From: a virus
IMG/VR virus record: IMGVR_UViG_3300017720_000024
Location: 1 to 35,002 of that record
Direction: 5' to 3' (one strand)
Length of the DNA: 35,002 bases
The position numbers and the translations under genes were made by a program. The notes beneath the pieces are model-generated. The model did no database searches. It saw nothing but the letters and a program-made list of their open reading frames with translations, and had not been told where the DNA came from. Shown here in pieces: positions 24,202 through 30,576 of the stretch. Each line of letters begins with the position of its first letter. Positions within the stretch are counted from its first letter, which is position 1.

Positions 24202-24561
24202 TTACGATGCGTCAACTACTGCAATTGAAGCACAAGCTTCGATGTTAGCGTGTAAAAACTTAGAGTTTTCACTATCAGCTACAGTAATCATAGGAACGTT
24301 GATAGCGTTAGCGCTAGCAATAGCTCCAGTAATAGCCTCGATAACTTCTTTATGCTTACCAGAAGTAATAGTAAGTACAGCATGAGCTGCATCTATACCT
24401 GAATCAGCGTCATTTTCTTGACTAGACTCAAAGTAAACTCTTAGTTGCGTTGCTGTTGCCATCTCAAGGTGAGACAATTGGTCAGCAGGAAAGCAAGCTA
24501 CTTGTTCAGTTCCAGTTGTTCCATCGGGAGCAGAAACTGCAAAATACAAAAATTTTTTCAT
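24202..24561 (-). CDS. Hypothetical protein, 119 aa
   Basis: Compact alpha/beta-looking protein (MKKFLYFAVSAPDGTTGTEQ) with a Gln/Asp-rich middle (ESSQENDADSGIDAAHAVLT) and a helix-rich end (KEVIEAITGAIASANAINVP). Small, acidic proteins of this kind occur in marine phage late operons, with no known function. A 76-bp A/T-only gap upstream may contain its own promoter. No membrane segment or catalytic motif is apparent. Confidence 0.6.
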   Translation of the reverse strand: MKKFLYFAVSAPDGTTGTEQVACFPADQLSHLEMATATQLRVYFESSQENDADSGIDAAHAVLTITSGKHKEVIEAITGAIASANAINVPMITVADSENSKFLHANIEACASIAVVDAS

Positions 24562-24637
24562 TTTTAAATTTTTTTAATGATTAATAATTAATTTGTTTTA
24601 GATTTTTTGTTTGTGGTTTTTGGTTTATAGTTTATGT

Positions 24638-24895
24638 TTAATCTACTAGTACAATATCACTTGACTTTATAACAAAATAAAACTTATCTTCAAATTCTAT
24701 TCCGTGGCCAGCGTGACGATCATACCATACAATATCGTTTTCTTTTATTACTTCAACTAAACTACCTGCAGATATGATCTTACCTTTAAAGTATCTTATC
24801 TCTTCGTCTTTAGCTTCGTCTAATATTAAACCGCTTTTTGTTTTCTTGTTTTCTTTTATTCTATCTACTACTACGTAGTGGTTAACTGCTTTCAT
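24638..24895 (-). CDS. groES: GroES-like co-chaperonin
   Basis: An 85-aa protein with the GroES layout: [18 protein letters not shown] matches the N-terminal strands (compare the usual PLHDRVIV). KTKSGLILDEAKDEE matches the mobile loop with its hydrophobic GLIL docking tripeptide, and FKGKIISAG matches the RGEVLAVG segment. NDIVWYDRHAGHGIEF corresponds to the VGDIVIFNDGYG region, and IKSSDIVLVD is the terminal strand. It is about 10 residues shorter than bacterial GroES, mainly in the roof loop. The start overlaps the end of the groEL-like gene by 14 bp, so both are translated from one mRNA. The lid protein for the phage chaperonin is the obvious role. Confidence 0.88.
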   Translation of the reverse strand: MKAVNHYVVVDRIKENKKTKSGLILDEAKDEEIRYFKGKIISAGSLVEVIKENDIVWYDRHAGHGIEFEDKFYFVIKSSDIVLVD

Positions 24896-26447
24896 TTACA
24901 CGTATATTTGAGATTACACAATCAGCTGATATAATAGTTGATACTACACTAACAGCATTTTTCAGCGCCGATTTTGTAACCAAAACCGGATCTATAATTC
25001 CTGACTCAACCATATTAACTTCTTCGCCAGTAACTACGTTCACGCCCACGCCAGTATCTTCAGGGTAGCCTAAGGTTTCAAACCCAGCGTTAGACATTAT
25101 AGTAATGAAAGGAGACTTAATAGCGTTAAGCATTATCTCTTCACCCACGTTAGTGGGTTCGATTTTTTGAGAAGCGTTAAGTAATGCTATACCTCCACCT
25201 GGCACTATACCTTCTTTGAGGGCAGCTTTTGTAGCGTATATCGCATCTTCGACCCTGTCTTTCTTTTCTTTAAGCTCAACCTTAGAGTTTGCCCCAACAC
25301 GGATAATTCCAACACTACCAGATAACATAGACAATCTTTGTTCCAACTTCTTTTTAAGGAAAGCATTTTTTTCATCTGCAACTAATTTAGCAACTTGATC
25401 TATTCTTTCACCTACAGCCTCTGTGTCTGACTCTAGAGTTATAACAGTGTTCTTATCGTCAGTCTCAGCGTACTCTGCTTCACCTAAATCTTCAGGCGTC
25501 ATGACATCTAAGTCATCTCCTAACTCTTCATTAAATAGTGTAGCGCCTGTTAGTATAGCTAAGTCTTCACAAGAGTCTAGCTTAGTAGGTCCAAAGCCAG
25601 GTAAGTCTACAATGTTTATTTTTATATTGCCTTTAACCTTGTTCATTAACAACGCAGACCTTACTTGTTGAGATACTGGAGCTACTATAAGTAAAGATCT
25701 GTTTTGCTTTATAACATGTTCTAGTATGCCTTGTATTTTTCTTACGTTAGGTATTTCAGATGTGCATATCAATACTAAAGGATTATCAAGTTCTGCTTTT
25801 TGTTTATCAGTGTTAGTAACAAAGTGAGGTGAAGTTAGTCCACAATCAAATTGTATACCATCCACAGTCTCAACATAAGTCTCGTCTGTCTCTGATCCTT
25901 CCATAAGTACAACCCCGTCCTTACCTACTACAGTGTAAGCTTCAGATATAATAGATCCTAAGGATTTATCGTTGTTACAACTTATAGAAGCTACGTGAGA
26001 AAGCATGTCGTCACTAACGTCTATCTTTATAGATTCTAAATAATCTACAACTTTGTCAAGACCTGACTGTAAACCTTGCTTAAGTTCTCTTATAGTAGCT
26101 TTGTCCATAGAATTATAGACATGTGTAAGTAATGATTCAGCTAAAACAGTAGCTGTTGTAGTACCATCACCTGCTTCTCGCACCGTATTGCTTGCAGCCT
26201 CTTTGATAAGTGTAGCTCCAATGTTTTCTACAGGGTCGAATAATACTACAGACTGCGCTACAGTAACGCCATCCTTAGTAATAACAGGGTTTCCTCGTGC
26301 ATCTTCGTAAATTACACATTTACCAGAGGCACCAAGGGTAGATTTTACTGCTTTTGCTAGTTTGTTCACGCCAGATATGACGCGATTTTTTGCTTCATCG
26401 CCAAAATTAAGGTCTTTGACGATCTCGCTAGGGAGATTGTATTCCAT
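24882..26447 (-). CDS. groEL: GroEL-like chaperonin
   Basis: A 521-aa group I chaperonin. Nucleotide-binding residues are kept: the P-loop-like STLGASGKC (37-44), ITKDG with D59 (E. coli D52), GDGTTTAT at 93-100 with D94 (E. coli D87), RVEDA with D401 (E. coli D398), PGGGIAL at 416-422, and IIDP with D486 (E. coli D495). The usual Pro after TLG is Ala here. The C-terminal Gly-Gly-Met tail is absent; the protein ends soon after [10 protein letters not shown], about 25 residues short of bacterial homologues. It folds phage (probably capsid/tail) proteins in the cytoplasm with the adjacent GroES-like lid. It precedes groES here, the reverse of the normal bacterial groES-groEL order. Confidence 0.95.
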   Translation of the reverse strand: MEYNLPSEIVKDLNFGDEAKNRVISGVNKLAKAVKSTLGASGKCVIYEDARGNPVITKDGVTVAQSVVLFDPVENIGATLIKEAASNTVREAGDGTTTATVLAESLLTHVYNSMDKATIRELKQGLQSGLDKVVDYLESIKIDVSDDMLSHVASISCNNDKSLGSIISEAYTVVGKDGVVLMEGSETDETYVETVDGIQFDCGLTSPHFVTNTDKQKAELDNPLVLICTSEIPNVRKIQGILEHVIKQNRSLLIVAPVSQQVRSALLMNKVKGNIKINIVDLPGFGPTKLDSCEDLAILTGATLFNEELGDDLDVMTPEDLGEAEYAETDDKNTVITLESDTEAVGERIDQVAKLVADEKNAFLKKKLEQRLSMLSGSVGIIRVGANSKVELKEKKDRVEDAIYATKAALKEGIVPGGGIALLNASQKIEPTNVGEEIMLNAIKSPFITIMSNAGFETLGYPEDTGVGVNVVTGEEVNMVESGIIDPVLVTKSALKNAVSVVSTIISADCVISNIRVNESS

Positions 26448-26473
26448 TATAGTAAATTAAATTAAATTATTGC

Positions 26474-26770
26474 TTATTTGTCGAAAGTTTTTACAACTGT
26501 AGGGCCTTTCGTTGCCTCTAACTTCTTAGTAAAGTGCTCAACGCTGCCGTCAACGGCTTGCTCTGCACCTTCTAAAGTTTCTCTACGCGTAACGTCAGAC
26601 CATTTTTCTGCGTCATCAGGGTTATTAACCTCTGTTTGGTAGTAACCGTTAGGTAATTGGGTTATTCGCCAGTTTCTTTTGTCTGCAAGGTGTTCCCATT
26701 GGCCCTTGGTTTTTTCGTTTACTTGTGGATCGTTGGTCCACGTGCTTGTTTTGTAATACAAATACGTCAT
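26474..26770 (-). CDS. Hypothetical protein, 98 aa
   Basis: The sequence begins MTYLYYKTSTWTNDPQVNEK and continues with WEHLADKRNWRITQLPNGYY, then an acidic, Glu/Asp-rich part with TRRETLEGAEQAVDGSVEHF. The Trp/Tyr-rich beginning and helical end give no family. It lies 26 bp upstream of the groEL-like gene and may be part of the same transcript. The leader upstream is A/T-rich. No transmembrane helix or signal peptide is seen. Confidence 0.6.
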   Translation of the reverse strand: MTYLYYKTSTWTNDPQVNEKTKGQWEHLADKRNWRITQLPNGYYQTEVNNPDDAEKWSDVTRRETLEGAEQAVDGSVEHFTKKLEATKGPTVVKTFDK

Positions 26771-26818
26771 TTTGGTTTATGTATTGGTTAGTAATTAGTT
26801 TATGGTAGTATAGTCACC

Positions 26819-27007
26819 TTACATTCCCATGAATTTACCAAGCATACCGCCAAGTTTAGTGTTTTTCATCTTATCTACCGCTCCAGGAGCTATAGCTTGT
26901 GCTGCTTTACCTACTAATCCCATGCCTGGCAAAAATTTAGTTGGCGTTTTACCGTGATCTACTCCAGGTAGTGTGCTGTATCTTTTCTTAATGTTCTTTA
27001 ATCCCAT
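26819..27007 (-). CDS. Small hypothetical protein, 62 aa
   Basis: A basic, Gly-rich small protein: MGLKNIKKRYSTLPGVDHGK, then FLPGMGLVGKAAQAIAPGAV and a C-terminal Lys/Gly/Met end, GGMLGKFMGM. The Gly/Ala helix pattern could associate with membranes. It directly follows the 71-aa gene (3-bp gap). Function is unknown; it may be a small virion component, judging only by position in the late operon. Confidence 0.5.
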   Translation of the reverse strand: MGLKNIKKRYSTLPGVDHGKTPTKFLPGMGLVGKAAQAIAPGAVDKMKNTKLGGMLGKFMGM

Positions 27008-27010
27008 AAT

Positions 27011-27226
27011 TTATTGTTTATCTCGTTCTATATTCATGTCTTTATCTTCTAATCGATTAGCTGCTTGCTCCATTGGATTATATTTTTCACTTTCCGTAGG
27101 GGCATAGTTTTGTGTTTCTGCAGATTTTATATCTCCACCAAAATAACCATCAATTACTTGCCTTGTTTTTTTCAAACAGCTAGAGCGCTTACGCCTTTTG
27201 CCATGCATTGTTCTTCTACTTTTCAT
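27011..27226 (-). CDS. Small basic protein, 71 aa
   Basis: Strongly basic N-terminus (MKSRRTMHGKRRKRSSCLKK) followed by an acidic/polar half with SAETQNYAPTESEKYNPMEQ. The charged start could bind DNA or RNA. The start overlaps the stop of the 336-aa gene by TAATG, showing they are a unit. No zinc ligands or known fold are visible; function unknown. Confidence 0.5.
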   Translation of the reverse strand: MKSRRTMHGKRRKRSSCLKKTRQVIDGYFGGDIKSAETQNYAPTESEKYNPMEQAANRLEDKDMNIERDKQ

Positions 27227-28236
27227 TATCTATTTTTTCTAAATGACATTGGCTTACCAAAGTTCTTTATCATTTTAGATTGTCCTCTTGAAGACTTAAA
27301 CTGAGTGGTTGTCTCTGGACTTTCTTCTTGACTAGTCTCACGCTTTTGCTGTTCTTTATATCGCTCAAAAGGATTACTTGGTTGACGTTGTGACATAGCA
27401 ACGTCTTTTGCACTGGCTATCTCTCTATCCATAGCATCTGTTCCGTCAGGTAGCTTAAATTGAGAATTATCCGTGTCACCAGGGTTGTCACCCTCCCATA
27501 TTTTTGCTTGTTGATGAAGGCTCATGTTTGAACCTTTAGGCTTATATAATTTCATAGCCCATTTCTCAAACGGCATGTTATTACCATGTCTTGACGGTTT
27601 TGCATTAGCGTAACGAGTTTTACCATACTCTTTTCTAGCCTTTCGCATCCACTTGGGATCTTTCAAAACGTCTAATGTAGGATTGTCAGTACTATAAGAT
27701 GTATCAAAAAAGCCTTTAGCGTTTTCTGAAAGACCACCACCTGTTTCTGGATTTACATTGAAAAGCTCCATTATATTTTGTTGACCCGCTGGAGTTTGAA
27801 GATACGAAGGCTTTTGTTCTTCTTGTCGCTCTACAGGATCTATCTTGTCAACAGCTCTTGGTTCGATGGCATCTGGAACAGCCTCTAAGAACCTCAATCT
27901 TTCTTCTTCAATCTCACGGGGTGCTGTATTTTTTGTATACTCTATACCTTTAGGCGTTTCTAAAAAAGCCAACCACTCGTCATCTGGAGCATAACCACCT
28001 GATCCATCGTAATTATCACCAGGTATTTTACCTGTTCTAGCTTCAGTAATTTCAGTTCTACCGTCCTCTAGCGTTCTTCTACTTTTCTCAGCAAAGTCTC
28101 CCCACACGGGATTAGTGTCACCTTGTCCTTCTGTAGCTTTTAGAGCTGACATGTGTAAAGCTACTGCATCGTCTATCATCTTGTTAAGCGGTCCACTGTA
28201 CATAGACATGCTTCTATTCTTTAGTCTTTTTGCCAT
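27226..28236 (-). CDS. Hypothetical polar protein, 336 aa
   Basis: A strongly polar, apparently disordered protein starting MAKRLKNRSMSMYSGPLNKM. It is rich in Glu, Asp, Asn, Pro, Lys and Gln, with acidic segments (REIEEERLRFLEAVPDAIEP), a basic segment (DPKWMRKARKEYGKTRYANA) and a Gln/Arg-rich C-terminus (RQPSNPFERYKEQQKRETSQ). No hydrophobic core, membrane segment or enzymatic motif stands out. In the first part of the late operon it may be a scaffold-like or internal protein, but this is guesswork. The downstream 71-aa gene overlaps it by TAATG, and the upstream 62-aa gene ends 2 bp before its start. Confidence 0.55.
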   Translation of the reverse strand: MAKRLKNRSMSMYSGPLNKMIDDAVALHMSALKATEGQGDTNPVWGDFAEKSRRTLEDGRTEITEARTGKIPGDNYDGSGGYAPDDEWLAFLETPKGIEYTKNTAPREIEEERLRFLEAVPDAIEPRAVDKIDPVERQEEQKPSYLQTPAGQQNIMELFNVNPETGGGLSENAKGFFDTSYSTDNPTLDVLKDPKWMRKARKEYGKTRYANAKPSRHGNNMPFEKWAMKLYKPKGSNMSLHQQAKIWEGDNPGDTDNSQFKLPDGTDAMDREIASAKDVAMSQRQPSNPFERYKEQQKRETSQEESPETTTQFKSSRGQSKMIKNFGKPMSFRKNR

Positions 28237-28238
28237 AT

Positions 28239-28427
28239 TTATTTTTCGTTAGGAAAAGGATTGTAAACTTTTTCTTTTAGCTTACCGTATCTTTTAGTAT
28301 TAGTCTTACCTTTAGCCTCAAGCCTTCTTAAACGCTTTAGCTTTTTCATTTGTTTTTTCTCTCTACGTTCTTCTTTCTTGTTATCAGGTTCGTTGAAGAA
28401 CAGAGGACCATTCATTTTATATGTCAT
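28239..28427 (-). CDS. Small basic protein, 62 aa, first gene of the leftward operon
   Basis: Starts MTYKMNGPLFFNEPDNKKEE and continues with a run of Lys/Arg/Glu (RREKKQMKKLKRLRRLEAKG). The N-terminal M(A/T)(F/Y)K(M/L) motif resembles those of the 22939-23385 and 23390-23758 proteins. As the first gene after the divergent region it should be at the start of the late transcript. The Lys/Arg density suggests nucleic-acid binding, but no known motif is present. Confidence 0.5.
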   Translation of the reverse strand: MTYKMNGPLFFNEPDNKKEERREKKQMKKLKRLRRLEAKGKTNTKRYGKLKEKVYNPFPNEK

Positions 28428-28466
28428 GACTATAGTATCACTTAAAAAAGTACATTATAAATATAG

Positions 28467-28530
28467 GGGTAAAGTGTTGCCCCCCTACCCCCCTCCCCCA
28501 CCTCCCACACAAAAGCCAAATCGTTTACCC
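28467..28530. promoter_or_regulatory. Divergent intergenic C-tract/G-quadruplex motif inside an inverted repeat
   Basis: Between the divergent late (minus) and early (plus) modules lies a pyrimidine tract at 28480-28506 with C runs of 6, 6, 5, 2 and 3. The minus strand therefore carries four G runs of at least 3, enough for a G-quadruplex. The plus strand could form an i-motif. A 7-bp inverted repeat (GGGTAAA at 28467-28473, TTTACCC at 28524-28530) flanks it. Such a tract is striking in AT-rich DNA. It could control divergent transcription, act in replication or packaging, or be neutral. Function not shown. Confidence 0.6.
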
Positions 28531-28567
28531 GGCCCCACCTTCATATTTCCATTTCGTTTCATTTACG

Positions 28568-28598
28568 AAGCGAATACGAGACGTTTTAGATAATATAT
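28568..28598 (+). promoter_or_regulatory. Repeated early promoter-like element, copy 1
   Basis: Bipartite element (AAGCGAATAC - 11 nt - GATAATATAT), a diverged copy of the module's consensus AAATAAATAC - 11 nt - GATAATATAA. It lies 31 nt before the first early ORF (25 codons) and just downstream of the C-tract. Confidence 0.7.
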
Positions 28599-28629
28599 TT
28601 GTAATCAATAACAAATTAAAATTAATCTT

Positions 28630-28707
28630 ATGAAACAATTCTTCAATCATCTTCTACAAAACGTAATCATAATCGGTACTGAACTCGCTAAGAATCAACG
28701 TAGATAA
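28630..28707 (+). CDS. Micro-ORF, 25 aa
   Basis: ATG at 28630 encodes MKQFFNHLLQNVIIIGTELA followed by KNQRR and a stop at 28707. It falls exactly between promoter-like copies 1 and 2, with an A/T-rich leader (ATTAATCTT-ATG) that recurs before the next gene. The centre (VIIIG) is hydrophobic and the C-terminus basic, as in membrane-surface micropeptides. The dedicated promoter copy is the main reason to accept such a short gene. Function unknown. Confidence 0.45.
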   Translation: MKQFFNHLLQNVIIIGTELAKNQRR

Positions 28708-28709
28708 CG

Positions 28710-28740
28710 AAGCAAATACTACTGTCAATCGATAATAATA
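28710..28740 (+). promoter_or_regulatory. Repeated early promoter-like element, copy 2
   Basis: AAGCAAATAC - 11 nt - GATAATAATA, 32 nt before the 37-aa gene at 28773. It starts 2 bp past the previous stop codon. Confidence 0.8.
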
Positions 28741-28772
28741 ATATATAAAATAAATAATTAATAAATAATCTT

Positions 28773-28886
28773 ATGCAAATAATAAATAAAAAAACAGGCA
28801 AAGACGTAACAAAGTACGCAATACAATTTCTTGAAAACAAAATAACTCTTGAACAATACAAGAAACTAATTGGAGTTACAAAATAA
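28773..28886 (+). CDS. Small protein, 37 aa, paralogue of 30436-30549
   Basis: ATG at 28773 encodes MQIINKKTGKDVTKYAIQFL followed by ENKITLEQYKKLIGVTK. It shares the pattern M-x-I-x-NK-x-TG-x-D-x-TKY...LE...IT with the 37-aa protein at 30436-30549 over its whole length, which confirms it is a real gene. Its last codons (ACA AAA TAA) are part of promoter copy 3, so gene end and the next promoter overlap. The N-terminal beta-turn-helix pattern resembles a very small DNA/RNA-binding or toxin-like helix peptide, but no function is known. Confidence 0.7.
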   Translation: MQIINKKTGKDVTKYAIQFLENKITLEQYKKLIGVTK

Positions 28887-28911
28887 ATACAACTAATAAC
28901 AGATAATATAA
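28881..28911 (+). promoter_or_regulatory. Repeated early promoter-like element, copy 3
   Basis: AAATAAATAC - 11 nt - GATAATATAA, an exact match to the consensus. It overlaps the stop codon of the upstream 37-aa gene and lies 28 nt before the 74-aa gene. Confidence 0.85.
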
Positions 28912-28939
28912 CTATAAATAACAATTAAATAAATCAATT

Positions 28940-29164
28940 ATGCAATTAACTAAAAACAGATTTACAATAGCTAAATCACTAATCGGAAAGAATGCTATCA
29001 TTACATTCACAAACAAAAAAGGTGTTACATATACTTATGATCACGATGCAGTTTACTCTGCTAATCAAGAAAAGTTTGAAACTATGCAATGCTTCCAACA
29101 ATATGGTAATTACACTAATAGTAACAATTTACCAACGTTCGCAAGAGAGTTTACTGTTGAATAA
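28940..29164 (+). CDS. Small protein, 74 aa, paralogue of 30093-30326
   Basis: Begins MQLTKNRFTIAKSLIGKNAI and includes the segment ITFTNKKGVTYTYDHDAVYS, then NQEKFETMQCFQQYGNYTNS. The 77-aa protein at 30093-30326 matches it along its length (FTNKKG, YDHD.VY..NQEK.ETM.CFQ.YGNYT.SNN.P), giving two paralogues in one early module. It reads as a small beta-rich domain with a conserved acidic/aromatic core. No catalytic or metal-binding motif is evident. Each copy has its own promoter-like element. Function unknown; possibly a host-takeover protein. Confidence 0.75.
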   Translation: MQLTKNRFTIAKSLIGKNAIITFTNKKGVTYTYDHDAVYSANQEKFETMQCFQQYGNYTNSNNLPTFAREFTVE

Positions 29165-29233
29165 ACAGTGACACTTGCCTACTACTATTCTCTACTTAAT
29201 AACCTATTGTCACACTTTTAAAATCAACTAATT

Positions 29234-29308
29234 ATGAAAACTAGAACATTACTATGTCTGATTGCCGATTTACTAATTATCACAATACTAATACTAATCT
29301 TTTACTAA
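29234..29308 (+). CDS. Small membrane protein, 24 aa
   Basis: ATG at 29234 encodes MKTRTLLCLIADLLIITILI followed by LIFY. It is a single hydrophobic helix after a short basic start, as in membrane micropeptides. No promoter copy precedes it directly. Its TAA stop is followed by T-ATG of the next small membrane gene, the junction used by many genes of this phage, which supports reality. Function unknown; envelope perturbation or superinfection exclusion is possible. Confidence 0.5.
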   Translation: MKTRTLLCLIADLLIITILILIFY

Positions 29309-29309
29309 T

Positions 29310-29399
29310 ATGGAAATTATACACGATATTACTATACTAATTACACTCGGAATTATATTACAATTTATTGAGAAATGTATTATACACTCGAACAAGTGA
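29310..29399 (+). CDS. Small membrane protein, 29 aa
   Basis: ATG at 29310 (TAA-T-ATG junction with the previous gene) encodes MEIIHDITILITLGIILQFI followed by EKCIIHSNK. It has one hydrophobic helix and a short Cys/Lys tail. Two coupled one-helix proteins in a row suggest a small membrane pair. No signal peptidase site is apparent. Function unknown. Confidence 0.5.
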   Translation: MEIIHDITILITLGIILQFIEKCIIHSNK

Positions 29400-29455
29400 T
29401 GGTATACCTCACAAGTAAAATTATTCACTAAACAATTATACTACTTTTACAAACA

Positions 29456-29486
29456 AAATAAATACGACTTACGTTAGATAATAATT
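29456..29486 (+). promoter_or_regulatory. Repeated early promoter-like element, copy 4
   Basis: AAATAAATAC - 11 nt - GATAATAATT, 42 nt before the 78-aa gene at 29529; the first half matches the consensus exactly. Confidence 0.8.
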
Positions 29487-29528
29487 ATATATAAAAAATA
29501 AATATAAACTTTAAAAAATAATTAAATT

Positions 29529-29765
29529 ATGTCAAATACTATTAAAAATTCTCAAATCAAAATTATTAAAATAAATAATAAAACTTATCTTCCATATCAA
29601 TTACACCAACTACCAAAGTTCTTTGATAAATATACAACTGACTTCTTCAACTTAAAAGGTTACTGTTATATAAACTTAAATGACCATTCTGATAATTTTA
29701 ATTTACAAAACTTTAAAAATAGACTAACATTTCACAAAAACTTATCAGGTAGTTTATCTAGATAA
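29529..29765 (+). CDS. Hypothetical protein, 78 aa
   Basis: Asn/Lys/Ile-rich protein: MSNTIKNSQIKIIKINNKTY, then QLHQLPKFFDKYTTDFFNLK and a C-terminal NFKNRLTFHKNLSGSLSR. A KIIKINNKTYLPYQL strand pair and amphipathic helix suggest a small alpha/beta fold, but no family. Promoter copy 4 precedes it by 42 nt and copy 5 begins 3 nt after its stop, so it is a single-gene unit. Confidence 0.6.
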   Translation: MSNTIKNSQIKIIKINNKTYLPYQLHQLPKFFDKYTTDFFNLKGYCYINLNDHSDNFNLQNFKNRLTFHKNLSGSLSR

Positions 29766-29767
29766 CG

Positions 29768-29798
29768 AACTAAATACGAACAAGTATGGATAATATAA
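29768..29798 (+). promoter_or_regulatory. Repeated early promoter-like element, copy 5
   Basis: AACTAAATAC - 11 nt - GATAATATAA. An ATG follows immediately at 29799, in frame with the ATG at 29823 that I chose as the start. Confidence 0.85.
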
Positions 29799-29822
29799 AT
29801 GAATCTAATAAATATAAATAAT

Positions 29823-30014
29823 ATGACTCAAGAAACAGTAGAAAGAATAATAGATGAAACAGTAGATACTATAATAGATAGTATAGATGAGAAAACAGTA
29901 GATTACATGTTTGAATATGGTAACTATGAAGAAACAGATGATAAATTTGTAGAAGACTTGATAGTATTTAAACAACAAGTAATAGAAGAATTATACAACA
30001 GAATAAAAAAGTAA
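29823..30014 (+). CDS. Small acidic protein, 63 aa
   Basis: ATG at 29823 gives MTQETVERIIDETVDTIIDS, a helical acidic start, then KTVDYMFEYGNYEETDDKFV and a short basic tail. An in-frame ATG at 29799 abuts promoter copy 5 and would put the start before any transcript from it, so the internal ATG (24 nt downstream) is preferred. Acidic, helical small proteins may mimic DNA or bind a host factor, but no target is known. Confidence 0.6.
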   Translation: MTQETVERIIDETVDTIIDSIDEKTVDYMFEYGNYEETDDKFVEDLIVFKQQVIEELYNRIKK

Positions 30015-30018
30015 TACA

Positions 30019-30049
30019 AAATAAATACTGCACTCAACAGATAATATAA
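30019..30049 (+). promoter_or_regulatory. Repeated early promoter-like element, copy 6
   Basis: AAATAAATAC - 11 nt - GATAATATAA, matching both halves of the consensus, 43 nt before the 77-aa gene. Confidence 0.85.
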
Positions 30050-30092
30050 ATGAATACCAAATTAAATTAATAACCAATAAAAATTAGAAATT

Positions 30093-30326
30093 ATGTCAAA
30101 CATAGTAGAAAAAAAGAGATTTGTAGTCTCAAAAGGATTAGTAGGTAAAGAAGTAGTAATACAATTTACAAATAAAAAAGGTGATGTCATCAAGTATGAC
30201 CACGATGGTGTCTACGCTCTCAATCAAGAGAAACTAGAAACTATGGAGTGTTTCCAAAAGTATGGTAACTATACTTCATCAAACAATATTCCTTCATGGG
30301 CGAAAGGTGCTCAAATTGAAGAGTAA
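30093..30326 (+). CDS. Small protein, 77 aa, paralogue of 28940-29164
   Basis: MSNIVEKKRFVVSKGLVGKE at the start is followed by FTNKKGDVIKYDHDGVYALN, then QEKLETMECFQKYGNYTSSN. This is the second copy of the 74-aa family, with the conserved segments kept and several conservative changes elsewhere, indicating an old duplication. Its codon use differs between copies, so the duplication is not recent. The downstream neighbour, after the first tRNA-like element, is the second 37-aa paralogue. Function unknown. Confidence 0.75.
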   Translation: MSNIVEKKRFVVSKGLVGKEVVIQFTNKKGDVIKYDHDGVYALNQEKLETMECFQKYGNYTSSNNIPSWAKGAQIEE

Positions 30327-30380
30327 TATACAAAGTCCAGTTAGTTTAGTGTTTACTGGTAAATCAAATATGAACACATA

Positions 30381-30420
30381 AGTATAAATGGTTAATAGTG
30401 GTTCGATTCCACTCTATACT
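30381..30420 (+). ncRNA. tRNA-like acceptor/T-arm element 1
   Basis: A T-arm with 5-bp stem AGTGG/CCACT and 7-nt loop TTCGATT (30397-30413) is closed by a 6-bp acceptor-like stem, AGTATA (30381-30386) with TATACT (30415-30420). Only a 10-nt connector (containing GGTTA) replaces the D and anticodon arms, so this looks like the upper half of a tRNA. I could not build a full cloverleaf from upstream sequence. It may be a degraded tRNA, the 3' half of an unusual tRNA, or a tRNA mimic. Confidence 0.45.
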
Positions 30421-30435
30421 ACTAAAATAAATAAT

Positions 30436-30549
30436 ATGAAAATAACAAATAAAATTACAGGTGAAGACATAACTAAGTATGTTATTGCTCTACTAGAAGG
30501 TTTAATTACTCAAGACGAGTTTGAAGAACTAACTATGTTAACAAAATAA
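30436..30549 (+). CDS. Small protein, 37 aa, paralogue of 28773-28886
   Basis: ATG at 30436 encodes MKITNKITGEDITKYVIALL followed by EGLITQDEFEELTMLTK, clearly related to the 37-aa protein at 28773-28886 along its length. Ends with the same ACA AAA TAA codons, which again form the 5' half of a promoter copy (copy 7). No promoter copy lies between it and the tRNA-like element upstream, so it may be transcribed with the 77-aa gene and the tRNA-like RNA. Function unknown. Confidence 0.7.
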   Translation: MKITNKITGEDITKYVIALLEGLITQDEFEELTMLTK

Positions 30550-30574
30550 TTACGAATAAGTATAGATAATATAA
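30544..30574 (+). promoter_or_regulatory. Repeated early promoter-like element, copy 7
   Basis: AAATAATTAC - 11 nt - GATAATATAA. It overlaps the upstream stop, and the next start ATG (30577) is only 2 nt past it. Confidence 0.85.
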
Positions 30575-30576
30575 AT

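Noticed and set aside
26474-26770. Chaperonin co-factor role for the 98-aa protein before groEL
   Set aside because: Only adjacency supports it; the sequence shows no chaperone or J-domain motif.
774-28427. Plus-strand open frames within the late region, for example 901-1314, 6122-6343 and 13609-13908
   Set aside because: They lie opposite well-supported minus-strand genes, are Ser/Phe/Leu-rich as expected of antisense frames, and lack appropriate leaders.
28480-28506. CRISPR array or tandem repeat at the C-tract
   Set aside because: The C runs are of unequal length with no conserved spacer-repeat pattern; it is a homopolymer-like tract.
29166-29213. Terminator or hairpin after the 74-aa gene (GTGACA/TGTCAC)
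   Set aside because: Only a 6-bp stem with a 34-nt loop and no convincing U-tract; too weak to list as a feature.
30362-30391. Twelfth copy of the early promoter-like element (AATCAAATAT ... TATAAATGG)
   Set aside because: Neither half matches well and the second half lacks GATAAT at the fixed spacing; probably chance in AT-rich DNA.
30327-30420. Complete canonical tRNA extending upstream of tRNA-like element 1
   Set aside because: A local hairpin (CCAGT...ACTGG, 30337-30359) exists, but no acceptor partner of 7 bp, D-arm and 7-nt anticodon loop could be assembled; only the T-arm and a 6-bp acceptor-like stem are convincing.
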